A DNA stretch of 64,000 nucleotides. It comes from Candidatus Poribacteria bacterium (GTDB taxonomy: Bacteria > Poribacteria > WGA-4E > WGA-3G). Made by a program: the position numbers and the translations under genes. The stretch covers positions 52,171 through 116,170 of the forward strand of contig JAAXGN010000115.1 of NCBI GenBank assembly GCA_012267415.1, read 5' to 3'. Below the pieces are notes generated by a model that ran no database searches, was not told where the DNA came from, and worked only from the letters and a program-made list of their open reading frames with translations. Shown here piece by piece: positions 8,159-16,873 of the stretch. The stretch's first letter is position 1. Each line of letters opens with the position of its first letter.

Positions 8159-9205
8159 ATGGAAAAACTAAAAGAACTACACATCTCAAACGACGCAATG
8201 AATGATCCTGAGGAGCTCCGCACAAGGATGGCAGAATCAGGCTACCTCTTCTTCAAGAAACTGCAGGATCCAGATAAACTCTGGGAATTGCGACGAGAAA
8301 TGCTAACAACAATGCAAAAGGGTGGTTGGCTCGTAGCAGATACTGACCCAATGGACGGCATCGCTGATATATCTACACAATGCACCGAAGGTGACCCCGA
8401 ATATACCGATGTATACCACGAAGTATATAAGTTAGAAACATTCCACCACTCAGGACATTGGCACGAAGTCGTCAATATGGTAGAAAAGATTATTGGCAAA
8501 GAAGTGCTACCCCATCCACAAAAAATCGCGCGTCTATGGTATCCGAAATATACTGAACATACAACACCGATACATCAAGACTTCGTACACTTTCAAGGAA
8601 ACTTCCAGACCTATACATGCTGGGCACCCGTTGGTGATTGTCCAATAGAGTTGGGTGGATTAGCGGTTCTCCCCGGTTCCCATAAGATCAATGAAGTCAT
8701 GGAACATCACTTCTCGCTTGGGGCAGGAGGTCTTTGTGTCAACACAGACGAGTTATCAGGTGAATGGCATACGACAAACTATGAAATAGGGGATACGCTG
8801 ATATTCCCCGCATTAACTATCCATAAAGCATTACCTAATTTGACCGAAGATAGACTCCGAGTTTCATTAGATAACCGTTACCAAGCCATTGATGATCCAA
8901 TTGCTGAACACATGCTTGAACCGCATCTCAACATATTCAACTCACTACAATGGGAGGATGTCTATCAAAATTGGGAATCCGATGAACTAAAATATTATTG
9001 GGAAGACTTTGACTTAACAGTAATTCCAAAAGATTTTAGCTATACAATGAAAGGATTTGAGGAAGCATTGGAACTGGCAAAAGATGGTGATGATCGTGCT
9101 GTATATCAGTTAAAACGTATCATAAAACGCGACCCAACAGCAGACATGGCAATACAGGCTACAAAAGTTCTGCAGGATGTGAGTATTGAAAGTACAGTCA
9201 ATTAA
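8159..9205 (+). CDS. Phytanoyl-CoA dioxygenase (PhyH) family protein
   Basis: A 348-residue Fe(II)/2-oxoglutarate-dependent oxygenase. The iron facial triad is visible as His-x-Asp in TTPIHQDFVHFQG (about residues 137-149) and a distal His in ALTIHKALPN, with the 2-oxoglutarate-binding Arg in DRLRVSLDNRYQ. GGLAVLPGSHK is the typical core motif. The C-terminal 70 residues (WEDFDLTVIPKDFSY onwards) are an extra helical tail. Substrate unknown; family members hydroxylate lipids, small molecules and natural products. It stands alone, transcribed rightwards, with about 255 bp of upstream intergenic sequence. Confidence 0.9.
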   Translation: MEKLKELHISNDAMNDPEELRTRMAESGYLFFKKLQDPDKLWELRREMLTTMQKGGWLVADTDPMDGIADISTQCTEGDPEYTDVYHEVYKLETFHHSGHWHEVVNMVEKIIGKEVLPHPQKIARLWYPKYTEHTTPIHQDFVHFQGNFQTYTCWAPVGDCPIELGGLAVLPGSHKINEVMEHHFSLGAGGLCVNTDELSGEWHTTNYEIGDTLIFPALTIHKALPNLTEDRLRVSLDNRYQAIDDPIAEHMLEPHLNIFNSLQWEDVYQNWESDELKYYWEDFDLTVIPKDFSYTMKGFEEALELAKDGDDRAVYQLKRIIKRDPTADMAIQATKVLQDVSIESTVN

Positions 9206-9429
9206 TCAACTTTATTTTCATTTTCGTCAATTTCATGTTATAATACATGTATAGAATAAGAAAGGGATACTGAAAGAAAATAGATGACAAATAGACAGAA
9301 TAAGAATATCTGGTGCTAAGTTAAATTCGACAGAAAGATCATTTTATCATGATTTTCCAACCGTTATTTTACGTAGCATCAGATTTCTGTTTTAAACAAA
9401 CATAACCTACACATAAATGAGGACAATAA

Positions 9430-11415
9430 ATGCCATACTCTAACACATTTCGAACTATCTGTTTTAGTTTCATTGTCTCATCGTTCTTATTGTGCTTAAA
9501 CACACAGGCACAGACGATAGAAGCACAGAAACTCCAAACCGCACCAGTGATTGATGGAAAACTCGATGACATTACATGGCAACAGTTAACACCCATTGAA
9601 GAGTTCATAATTGCCGAATTTGAGACGACCGTACCTGATAGAACACAGGTATATATAGGTTATGATGATGTTGCGATCTATTTCGGTTTCCAGTGCTTTC
9701 AACCGAAATCAACCATAATCACAACGCAGACACGTAGAGACGGCAGCTTTCAGTTTGAAGATCATGTTGCGGCATATCTTGATACGTATCATGACCGACG
9801 TAGAACTTACTGTTTTGCAGTAAACCCTCTTGGCACGCAACGAGACGAGAAACAAGGCGACCTCGGCTGGGATAGCGAATGGATTGCCGCCGCAAACATA
9901 GAGGATTCTGTCTGGACTGTCGAAATGAAAATTCCATATCAGTTACTTGACCTACCCCGCACCGCAAAGCAAACATGGGGTTTAAACTTAGTTCGTCGTC
10001 ATCAGAGCATTGATCGCACCAGTACTTGGGCTGATACAGGCATCAACGTTACGGACGCAAATGAATTCGGCAGTCTGACAAACCTTGAATTCAATCCAAA
10101 GAACATTAGGAAGAAAATTGAACTTGGGGGATATTTTTCTACAAAACTGGAAGATACATCTGAAACTGATGTCTTGATGGATAGATTAGAACCCGCATTA
10201 GGATTTGATGCTTCATATAAGATTACCACAAGTACCTCCCTCATAGGGACAATCAATCCCGACTTTAGCCACATTGAGTCTGAAGTGCAAGGGATTGTCC
10301 TATCAGACCTTGAACAACGGTTAACTGATCGAAGACCATTCTTTCAAGAAGATGGTCGGATATTTAGATCACCTATTTCTCTTTTTTATAGTCGTCGTAT
10401 CGGAGAAATTGACTACGGTGCAAAACTAATCGGTGAGACTGGTAGAGCTACCTATGGTCTGATGAATGTCATTGAATCGAAAGATGGAAGCTATAACACA
10501 TTAGCACGAGGATCGTGGGATGTTGGAGAATCATCCTCCGTTGGTGTTTTCTTTGCTTCAAAAGAGTTAGAAGAAAACTATAACAGAGCTGCTTCAGTAG
10601 ACACCAGAATTCGCTTGCCAATGGCATTCAATTTTATCGCCAATTATGCTGGCAGCTGGGAACCCGATCACCCCAATCAACGCGCTATATTGACAGAAAT
10701 CAATCGCAGAGGAAACCCCATTTTTAGCCTTGCATATCGAGACATTACTGATCACTTTAACCCAATCAACGGATTTGTCCGCCTTAAAGGTGTTAGACAA
10801 CCCAGTTTCTGGGGGGTATATAATTGGCATTTTGAGAATAACTTTCTGCAGACGATTAAGTTTGAAACCGTTCAGAAAACATCATGGAACCATGCAGGTG
10901 AAAGGATTAGAGGTGACCACTTTCAACTTGTCGGATTTGATTTAGGTGAAAAAGTCCAGACCGGTGTTTTCTACAGAAACTGGTTCTTTGATGATTATGA
11001 AAATTGGGTCGTAGCAGCCCAAGCTACCTACAACCGTCAGAATCCTGACCGAATCTTAGTTGTATGTCAATACGGACAATTTGAGGACGCCAAAGCAACA
11101 TTCGTTACAACCGCAATGAATATCATACCTTTCCAATTCTTATCTATCGGCATTAAAGGTGAGAACCTTTGGCAGACATTTTCTGATGGAGGATCGAGCT
11201 ACAAATTCTCTTTACGATCAAGTGCCAACTTAGAGTTAGGCAATGAGAAATGGGTTACATTCAGATTACGCTCAGGTGGTAATCACAAACCAAATTTCAA
11301 TGCGGTCTTCAAATACATGTTCCTTTATGACTTCACCTTTTATCTTGTTTACGGTGATCAGGAAGCAGATGAGACCGTCAACCAAATGTTTGCAAAGTTA
11401 GCATATATTTGGTAA
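9430..11415 (+). CDS. CBM9-like / DUF5916 outer-membrane protein
   Basis: A 661-residue exported protein. Residues 1-27 are a signal peptide ending near NTQAQT. A CBM9-like beta-sandwich follows, opening with APVIDGKLDDITWQQLTP, containing IYFGFQCFQP and NPLGTQRDEK and ending around residue 190. The rest is the DUF5916 region, rich in aromatic alternating strands and ending in YLVYGDQEADETVNQMFAKLAYIW, consistent with an outer-membrane beta-barrel with a C-terminal aromatic residue. The role is unknown; the sandwich suggests binding of glycans or other ligands at the surface. A paralogue lies at 31698-33686. A TATAAT box at 9239-9244 lies about 190 bp upstream but has only a weak -35. Confidence 0.88.
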   Translation: MPYSNTFRTICFSFIVSSFLLCLNTQAQTIEAQKLQTAPVIDGKLDDITWQQLTPIEEFIIAEFETTVPDRTQVYIGYDDVAIYFGFQCFQPKSTIITTQTRRDGSFQFEDHVAAYLDTYHDRRRTYCFAVNPLGTQRDEKQGDLGWDSEWIAAANIEDSVWTVEMKIPYQLLDLPRTAKQTWGLNLVRRHQSIDRTSTWADTGINVTDANEFGSLTNLEFNPKNIRKKIELGGYFSTKLEDTSETDVLMDRLEPALGFDASYKITTSTSLIGTINPDFSHIESEVQGIVLSDLEQRLTDRRPFFQEDGRIFRSPISLFYSRRIGEIDYGAKLIGETGRATYGLMNVIESKDGSYNTLARGSWDVGESSSVGVFFASKELEENYNRAASVDTRIRLPMAFNFIANYAGSWEPDHPNQRAILTEINRRGNPIFSLAYRDITDHFNPINGFVRLKGVRQPSFWGVYNWHFENNFLQTIKFETVQKTSWNHAGERIRGDHFQLVGFDLGEKVQTGVFYRNWFFDDYENWVVAAQATYNRQNPDRILVVCQYGQFEDAKATFVTTAMNIIPFQFLSIGIKGENLWQTFSDGGSSYKFSLRSSANLELGNEKWVTFRLRSGGNHKPNFNAVFKYMFLYDFTFYLVYGDQEADETVNQMFAKLAYIW

Positions 11416-11459
11416 TTCTATGTGGGTGTAGAGTTTTGGTCATTAATCCCAAAGTACTT

Positions 11460-11581
11460 TGTAGGCGGTGAATGCCTAAATGGCATTCATACCCGGGGAA
11501 TGCTAAAAGGCATTCATACCGTTGATTTCTTGATTTGAACTCCGATTCCCGACAGGTCGCGATTCGGAGATCGCTCCTACA
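11460..11581. repeat. Palindromic spacer repeats between convergent genes
   Basis: The gap between the DUF5916 and GNAT genes contains two kinds of repeats. First, AATGCCTAAATGGCATTCAT and AATGCTAAAAGGCATTCAT form adjacent hairpins near 11470-11520, relatives of sequences at 22228-22290, 16330-16410 and 35440-35465. Second, a GATTCCCGAC...GTCGCGATTC...GCTCCTAC segment (about 11541-11580) is a member of the GTAGGAGCGATCTCCGAATC family found five more times in the window. Either could act as a bidirectional terminator. Confidence 0.6.
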
Positions 11582-11610
11582 AGTTTTATCTGCCAATTTC
11601 TACAAAGACA

Positions 11611-13479
11611 TTACCTAATAGTCTTCCCATATTCATACGACCAATCAGCAACCTTATATCCGAGATTACTATAAAACAGAATCGCTCTATAATTGGATAA
11701 ATCAGTACTTATAGATGCATGACGATATCCTGCCTTTTTCATCTCTCTTAGAGAATACTGAAGTAAGAACTTCCCAAATCCTTTTCCTTGAAAACCATTC
11801 TCAATACCAAGCCATTTAGTATAAGTCCAGTCTTGTGCATCCGGATGTCTTGAAAACACACCAGCAGAGACACTTTGACATTCCCCAACTTCTGTTTTTC
11901 CTTTGTGTGCTTTTACGGTGCAGTTTGAACGTTCCCCACGACCTTCTTCCCACGTAACACTTGTATGTACGGACTCATCAGGCAGTACCGGTTCAACAGA
12001 GAAGTTCTCCCAATTGAGAAAAACCCAACCATCACTCGGTTTATAGCCGTTATTACCCAATAATCCTTGTATATGATCAAGATAATTTGTCAAATTGGCA
12101 TAATCAAAACTGAAGAAAGGATAACGAGACTCATCACGAGATGTGAATGCTTCAATAGATTTAACTTCAAAGGAATTTAAATAGACTTCCGCTTTCTCAA
12201 GCACGATCTGTCCAGCCTGTCTTTCCCCGCGTTCACAACCCAAGAATCGAATATAACCTGTTCTTTCATTCTCACGATCTTCATTATCCTCATGGTATGT
12301 TTTGAATCCCACGTGAACAAACGCCTTTATTTTCTCCTTATTCCTGATCAGAAATAAGGCTTCCTCTTCAAGATCTCCCTTACTTCTTTCAGTTTCTTCG
12401 CTGAGTCCTCCCAAAACTGTAGCGAATTCATCCGCACTGACAGGAAAACAGTTGGGTAAACCTTGTACCTGATGATTATAAAATTGGGTTAAAGATTCTA
12501 AGTGATCAGGTGTATAACTGACAATTTCACTGAATCTATTCTCAGTTTTAACGGGTATAATAACTTCTGCTTTTTTCTCAAGATTCTTTGAATATGCATA
12601 CGTCCAATCTACAAGTCTATAGCCACAGTTGCTATACAATAGAAATGCATTATTATTACCCCAGTCTGTGCTGAGGGAAGCGTGTCGGTAACCAACCTTA
12701 GGCATCTCTTGAAGAGAATACAAGAGCAAGTATTTACCCAGACCCTGTCCTTGATACGCTTCGTCTACACCAAGCCAATCCGTATAAACCCATTCCTGTG
12801 CATCGGGATGTGAAGAAAATGTTCCACCAGAGAGAGACCAACAAACACCTACTTCTTCACCGTCCTTATGTGCTGTTATGTTACAGTTAGGCAGTTTTCC
12901 ACGTCCATCTTTCCATTCTACAGAAAGGGAAACGGGAATATCGGGAGGTGTTGGTGTAGCATTGAAGTTCTCCCAATCAAAAAATGCTTGTCCATGGGTC
13001 CTTCTATATCCGTTGTATCCCAGCAGTGCTTCTACATGACCCAGTCTATCCGACAGCTGCGCATAAGCGAAGTGATAACACGGATACCGATGGTGTCTTG
13101 AAAACGCATAGACCTTCGTTACACCTTCATCCTGTAAAAAACCTTCAGCCTTTTTAAGAATTGCATCTCCTATCTGTCGTTCCCCGACTTCGTATCCAAA
13201 AAACAGTATATGTGCAGTTTTGCCATCTCTGTTTTCGTTATCATCTGACAGACCGATGTGGATAAAGGCTAAGATTCTGCCATCTTGCACAGCGACGAAT
13301 GCCATTTCTGAATGAATATCATCCGCATCATAATACTTGGATTTACCTGTAACACCACTCGTAGCAAACGTTATATCCTCCTCTTTGACTGGGTAACAAT
13401 GAGGAACATCTACTGTAAAATCATTGTAAAACGCTGTCAAAGGAGTCAGAAAGTCAGGTGAATATTGGATTATCTCCAT
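11611..13479 (-). CDS. Double GNAT-domain acetyltransferase
   Basis: A 622-residue protein made of two homologous halves of about 310 residues. Each half ends with a GNAT acetyl-CoA site: YQGQGLGKYLLLYSLQEM in the first, FQGKGFGKFLLQYSLREM in the second, followed by YRHASLSTDWGNN or YRHASISTDLSNY. Each half also has an N-terminal GNAT-like portion (YSPDFLTPLTAFYND and YTPDHLESLTQFYNH), so up to four GNAT folds may be present. Substrates are unknown. I use the ATG at 13479, which clears the preceding WD40 gene by 19 nt and has GGAGG about 13 nt upstream; a longer reading would overlap. Probably co-transcribed with the WD40 gene. Confidence 0.85.
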   Translation of the reverse strand: MEIIQYSPDFLTPLTAFYNDFTVDVPHCYPVKEEDITFATSGVTGKSKYYDADDIHSEMAFVAVQDGRILAFIHIGLSDDNENRDGKTAHILFFGYEVGERQIGDAILKKAEGFLQDEGVTKVYAFSRHHRYPCYHFAYAQLSDRLGHVEALLGYNGYRRTHGQAFFDWENFNATPTPPDIPVSLSVEWKDGRGKLPNCNITAHKDGEEVGVCWSLSGGTFSSHPDAQEWVYTDWLGVDEAYQGQGLGKYLLLYSLQEMPKVGYRHASLSTDWGNNNAFLLYSNCGYRLVDWTYAYSKNLEKKAEVIIPVKTENRFSEIVSYTPDHLESLTQFYNHQVQGLPNCFPVSADEFATVLGGLSEETERSKGDLEEEALFLIRNKEKIKAFVHVGFKTYHEDNEDRENERTGYIRFLGCERGERQAGQIVLEKAEVYLNSFEVKSIEAFTSRDESRYPFFSFDYANLTNYLDHIQGLLGNNGYKPSDGWVFLNWENFSVEPVLPDESVHTSVTWEEGRGERSNCTVKAHKGKTEVGECQSVSAGVFSRHPDAQDWTYTKWLGIENGFQGKGFGKFLLQYSLREMKKAGYRHASISTDLSNYRAILFYSNLGYKVADWSYEYGKTIR

Positions 13480-13498
13480 TAGTGTTTTTAATCCTCCA

Positions 13499-15478
13499 TT
13501 ATGGAACTTCCCAGATAAGTATTGAACCATCTACGCTTCCACTTGCGAATGTCTTCCCATCAGGTGAAAAAGCAACTGACTCTACAGACCATTTATGTCC
13601 AGTGTATGACTTTTTGAGAGTCTGCGTTTCTATCTCCCACAAATTTATAGGACCTTTTTCACGGACTACAGCAAGCAGGCTGCCATCAGGAGAAAAAGCA
13701 AGATGTTCTGGTCCATGCATCATGTTTAAGTGAAAATCCCTCATTATTTCTCTCATTTTCAAAGGATCTCTCGCTCCTAATTGCAGTTCTTCCATCATCT
13801 TTGTATTGTAATCCAATTCAAGTATCTCTTCTCCGGTCTTGGCATGCCACAGTTTGACTGACATAATACCTGTGGTAGCAAGCAGAACCCCATTTGGAGA
13901 ATACGCAATAGAGTAACCGTTCCCAGTTTTTGGTATCATCATCTTCTGTTCACCTGTAGTAACATCCCAGAAACGAACTACACCGTTGAAACCACCACTT
14001 GCTAAGGTTTGATTATCCGGTGAGAATGCAACCGAAAAAGCACGTCCCTTCACCTCTTCAAGCACATGCATCGGTTCACCAGTTTCAGCATTCCATACAC
14101 GAATTGTGTGGTCATTGCCTGCACTTGCTAACATTTTACCGTCTGATGAAAACGCAATTGAACGGATTCCATCTGTATGTCCTTCCAACTCCTGTATATG
14201 TTCACCAGTCGAATAGTCCCATAGATTGATAAGACCATCCCAATCAGCACCAGCAATTGTGCGATTATCAGCAGAAAATGATATTGCAGCGATAGTCTCT
14301 GTTCCACCCTGTTTTTTTTTAAGTGTCGTTTTTTGGGTTCTGGTCTCAATATCCCACAAAATAATCCCAGTTCCAGCTGTACTCGCTAATGTTTTCCCAT
14401 CTGTAGAGTAGGCAACGGAACGGGCATTCCGTGTATAATTCTTGATGCTGAATTTGAGTGTACCAGAATCAATGTCCCAGAAATGAAGGTTACCAACCCA
14501 ATGCCAACCGATAAGCGTTTTCTTGTCAGGAGAAAACAGGAGTTCAGTTATGCCTTTGTCAGGAGCACGAATTACCTTCTTGACCTCTCCTGTAACAACA
14601 TCCCAAAACTGTATATCTTTATTATAGGCATATCCACACATAAGGAAATCACCATCATGACTAAACTTCACTGTACTTATCAATTTAGAATTACCTTGAA
14701 ATGTGCTCTTATGTTCACCAGTCTCAACGTCCCACAAACGAATAGTTCCATCACGACCACCACTTGCGATAACGGACCCATCAGGTGAAAATGCAACCGA
14801 CCCAACCCAGTCTTTATGACCCATACATTCATGTTTGAGCTGTCCGGTCTCAACATCCCACAAACGAAGCGTAGAATCTAAACTGGCAACTGCAACTGTT
14901 TTACTATCAGGTGAAAATGCTACTTCCAGAACTTGTGAGTTATTTCCCAAGAGTTTATGTTTACGTTCACCGGTAGTAACATTCCATATAATAACATCGC
15001 CACTACCACTCCCCTCACCACTAACGAGTAAGAGTCCATCAGGAGAAAACGCTAAGGCATGAACATCACGCCTATTATCTGATGACAGAATTTTGTGTTC
15101 ACCTATCCTTATATCCCAGAGGCGTATAGACTTGTCCTTACCCAATCCACCACCACTGGCAAGCGTTATCCCGTCTGGTGAAAATGCCACCGATCTAACG
15201 GATGTTTCATGTCCATCAAGAAAATCAACCGCATCACCCGTCTGTGTATCATACAACCAAACACCGATTTGACTCGCAATTGCTAACTGTTTACCGTTAG
15301 GAGAAATCGCTATATTCTGAATACCACCTATGCCGAGTCGTGCGACTGCACCTTCTGGCAAACCTATCTTGGTAATGTCAACAGGTTCACCATAAGCACA
15401 AAATAAGCCTTGAACACACAATAATATTGTAATGATAACTATCTTCTTCAATTGTTGATACAAATCTGACTTTTTCAT
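13499..15478 (-). CDS. Secreted WD40-repeat protein
   Basis: A 659-residue protein with a signal peptide (residues 1-31, MKKSDLYQQLKKIVIITILL..., cleavage near FCAYG) and about 13-14 WD40 repeats of the pattern SVAFSPDGxTLASGxxDxTIRLWD filling the rest, enough for two seven-bladed propellers. Such proteins are protein-interaction scaffolds; no catalytic motif is present. The ATG at 15478 is chosen because GTGAGGACC lies just upstream and the residues before it are not signal-like. A paralogue with the same layout is at 16874-18877 on the same strand; both open with LPEGAxARLG. Confidence 0.88.
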   Translation of the reverse strand: MKKSDLYQQLKKIVIITILLCVQGLFCAYGEPVDITKIGLPEGAVARLGIGGIQNIAISPNGKQLAIASQIGVWLYDTQTGDAVDFLDGHETSVRSVAFSPDGITLASGGGLGKDKSIRLWDIRIGEHKILSSDNRRDVHALAFSPDGLLLVSGEGSGSGDVIIWNVTTGERKHKLLGNNSQVLEVAFSPDSKTVAVASLDSTLRLWDVETGQLKHECMGHKDWVGSVAFSPDGSVIASGGRDGTIRLWDVETGEHKSTFQGNSKLISTVKFSHDGDFLMCGYAYNKDIQFWDVVTGEVKKVIRAPDKGITELLFSPDKKTLIGWHWVGNLHFWDIDSGTLKFSIKNYTRNARSVAYSTDGKTLASTAGTGIILWDIETRTQKTTLKKKQGGTETIAAISFSADNRTIAGADWDGLINLWDYSTGEHIQELEGHTDGIRSIAFSSDGKMLASAGNDHTIRVWNAETGEPMHVLEEVKGRAFSVAFSPDNQTLASGGFNGVVRFWDVTTGEQKMMIPKTGNGYSIAYSPNGVLLATTGIMSVKLWHAKTGEEILELDYNTKMMEELQLGARDPLKMREIMRDFHLNMMHGPEHLAFSPDGSLLAVVREKGPINLWEIETQTLKKSYTGHKWSVESVAFSPDGKTFASGSVDGSILIWEVP

Positions 15479-15546
15479 GGTGGTCCTCACTGTTTCCTTA
15501 ATTTTACTATAATTACCCAAGTTGCTACATAAGTAGCACAAACTTT

Positions 15547-15734
15547 ATGAAGATTAAGTTATTAATTCGGTAATTCTCAATATCCCAAACCCGGTAGGTG
15601 CGATATCCTTATCGCACCGGGTTTTTCCGAACCCGCTTCATTGAAGGTTTTGGCTTAGGATCCGGTGCGATAAGGATATCGCACCTACCGGCCTGGTGAA
15701 ATTAAAATTACCTGAATATTTATTTAATCTTCAT
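15547..15734. mobile_element. Modular palindromic element, copy B
   Basis: Bounded by ATGAAGATTAA and TTAATCTTCAT. The interior palindrome pairs CCGGTAGGTGCGATATCC near 15591 with GGATATCGCACCTACCGG near 15672. Outside the ends, GTAGCACAAACTTT on the left and AGTTTGTGTCAAAA...GCGCAAACTG on the right extend the inverted symmetry, as at copy E (22066), so the mobile unit may be larger than the bounds given. Confidence 0.7.
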
Positions 15735-16121
15735 TTAGTTTGTGTCAAAACGGCGCAAACTGAAAGTTTACGCTACGATATTTTAATGGCAAAATGTAGA
15801 AAAGAAGTTATGCTTGTTTTTCAGCAAATATTTTATCATATTTATGATAATATTGCTTGACTATTTTGCAGATGTTATGTATAATGATTATAGAAACCCA
15901 TACGCGATTGTCATAGTGTGTGTTTTCAGTATAGAAAAGCTCAAGAATAGGGATTGTGACTGGATTTTGAGCCTGATTGTTCACTTACCCGCGTATAGTT
16001 CAATGTTCATAGGGGTCAGAGGCAATTTGACGAATATTGGATAGTCAAGCTTGACTGAAAATCGTCGCGTATGATTTTTGCTAATATATCCCCTACAGTG
16101 CCTTGCTTCCGAAGGGGTGCT

Positions 16122-16304
16122 GTACCGAAGGTGTTTCCCGTTTGAAGGGAATTGAAAAAGGAAAAATCAGGGATAAAATCAGGGATAAATTTAATGTACC
16201 GATGGTGTTTCTCGTTTGAAGGGAATTGAAATAGGGTAAAATCAGGGATAAAATCAGGGATAAATTTAATGTACCGATGGTGTTTCTCGTTTGAAGGGAA
16301 TTGT
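16122..16304. repeat. Tandem 74/75-bp repeat, CRISPR-like in form
   Basis: A unit beginning GTACCGAAGGTGTTTCCCG at 16122 recurs at 16196 and 16271 (as GTACCGATGGTGTTTCTCG), each continuing GTTTGAAGGGAATTG. Read on the minus strand the 36-bp unit starts TTTCAATTCCCTTC and contains GAGAAACACC, which looks like a CRISPR repeat. The two intervening 38-39 bp segments are almost identical to each other (both contain ATCAGGGATAAAATCAGG), unlike real spacers, and no cas gene is in the window. I call it a tandem repeat, possibly a decayed CRISPR remnant. Confidence 0.6.
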
Positions 16305-16464
16305 GACTAATTAGTTTGTCATAAATCAACGCTATGAATGCCTTATGGTATTCAGCCAAATCAACGTCAAATGCGCTTGGGCGAATACGCGTTTGGTATT
16401 CGCCATGATTTATCGGGTGTAAACTTAAGGGGTTTTCTCATACATCAAGTTTCTCCAGTCCCGT

Positions 16465-16530
16465 ATGAAGATTAAGTTATAAATTGGGTAATACGCGGGC
16501 GGGGAAACCCCGCCCCTACGAAGCCCGTCA
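16465..16530. mobile_element. Truncated modular palindromic element, copy C
   Basis: Begins ATGAAGATTAAG with the shared AAATTGGGTAATAC inner end and contains the hairpin GGGCGGGGAAACCCCGCCC. No matching TTAATCTTCAT right end is present downstream, so this copy is truncated or diverged. The text after it (CCCACACGATAA) matches the interior of copy F. Confidence 0.5.
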
Positions 16531-16573
16531 TCCCACACGATAAAGTTATCTGCTTAGTATTTGGCGTTATCAA

Positions 16574-16728
16574 GCCGTAGCACATTCATCTTGATTGTGC
16601 AACGCAGCACGGCATCCCATGCCATAAAGTTTCTGCAAAGAATTGGTACTTATCCATGTTGTGCAGAGAGACGCAATGAAGGATGGTTGTTGTCCAAAGA
16701 AGCACAATCAAGATGAATGTGCTACGGC
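16574..16728. repeat. Perfect 27-bp inverted repeat pair
   Basis: GCCGTAGCACATTCATCTTG... at 16574-16600 is matched exactly in inverse orientation by the 27 bases at 16702-16728 (GCACAATCAAGATGAATGTG...). A third, slightly diverged arm (GCACAATCAAGATGAAGGTG) lies at 16791-16817, preceded like the second by GGATG...TTGTTG...AAGAA. The structure resembles a small non-autonomous element with a partial duplication. Confidence 0.65.
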
Positions 16729-16873
16729 ACTATCACGATGTTCGATGGACGGAAAGGGTAATGTAGGATGAATGTTGTTGTATAAAAGAAGCACAATCAA
16801 GATGAAGGTGCTACAGGCCTGGTTTTGGGAATCGCTAAATTGACGCCTATGGTCAATAAACAACAGCCATCTT

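Larger units (their letters stand above)
15735..16873. other. Long noncoding, repeat-rich spacer
   Basis: About 1.1 kb between the two WD40 genes without a credible gene. A 76-codon reading at 15814-16044 has no family resemblance and is probably chance. The stretch holds a CRISPR-like tandem repeat (16122-16304), AATGCC/GGCATT-type hairpins with GGGCGAATACGCGTTTGGTA around 16377, a truncated ATGAAGATTAA element (16465-16530) and a perfect 27-bp inverted repeat (16574/16702). It appears to be a landing ground for palindromic elements. Confidence 0.6.

Noticed and set aside
15814..16044. 76-codon open frame with a hydrophobic start
   Set aside because: No ribosome-binding site, no family resemblance, and it lies in a repeat-rich spacer.
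16093..16359. 88-codon minus-strand frame across the tandem repeat
   Set aside because: Its protein repeats simply mirror the 74-bp DNA repeat; no start signal.
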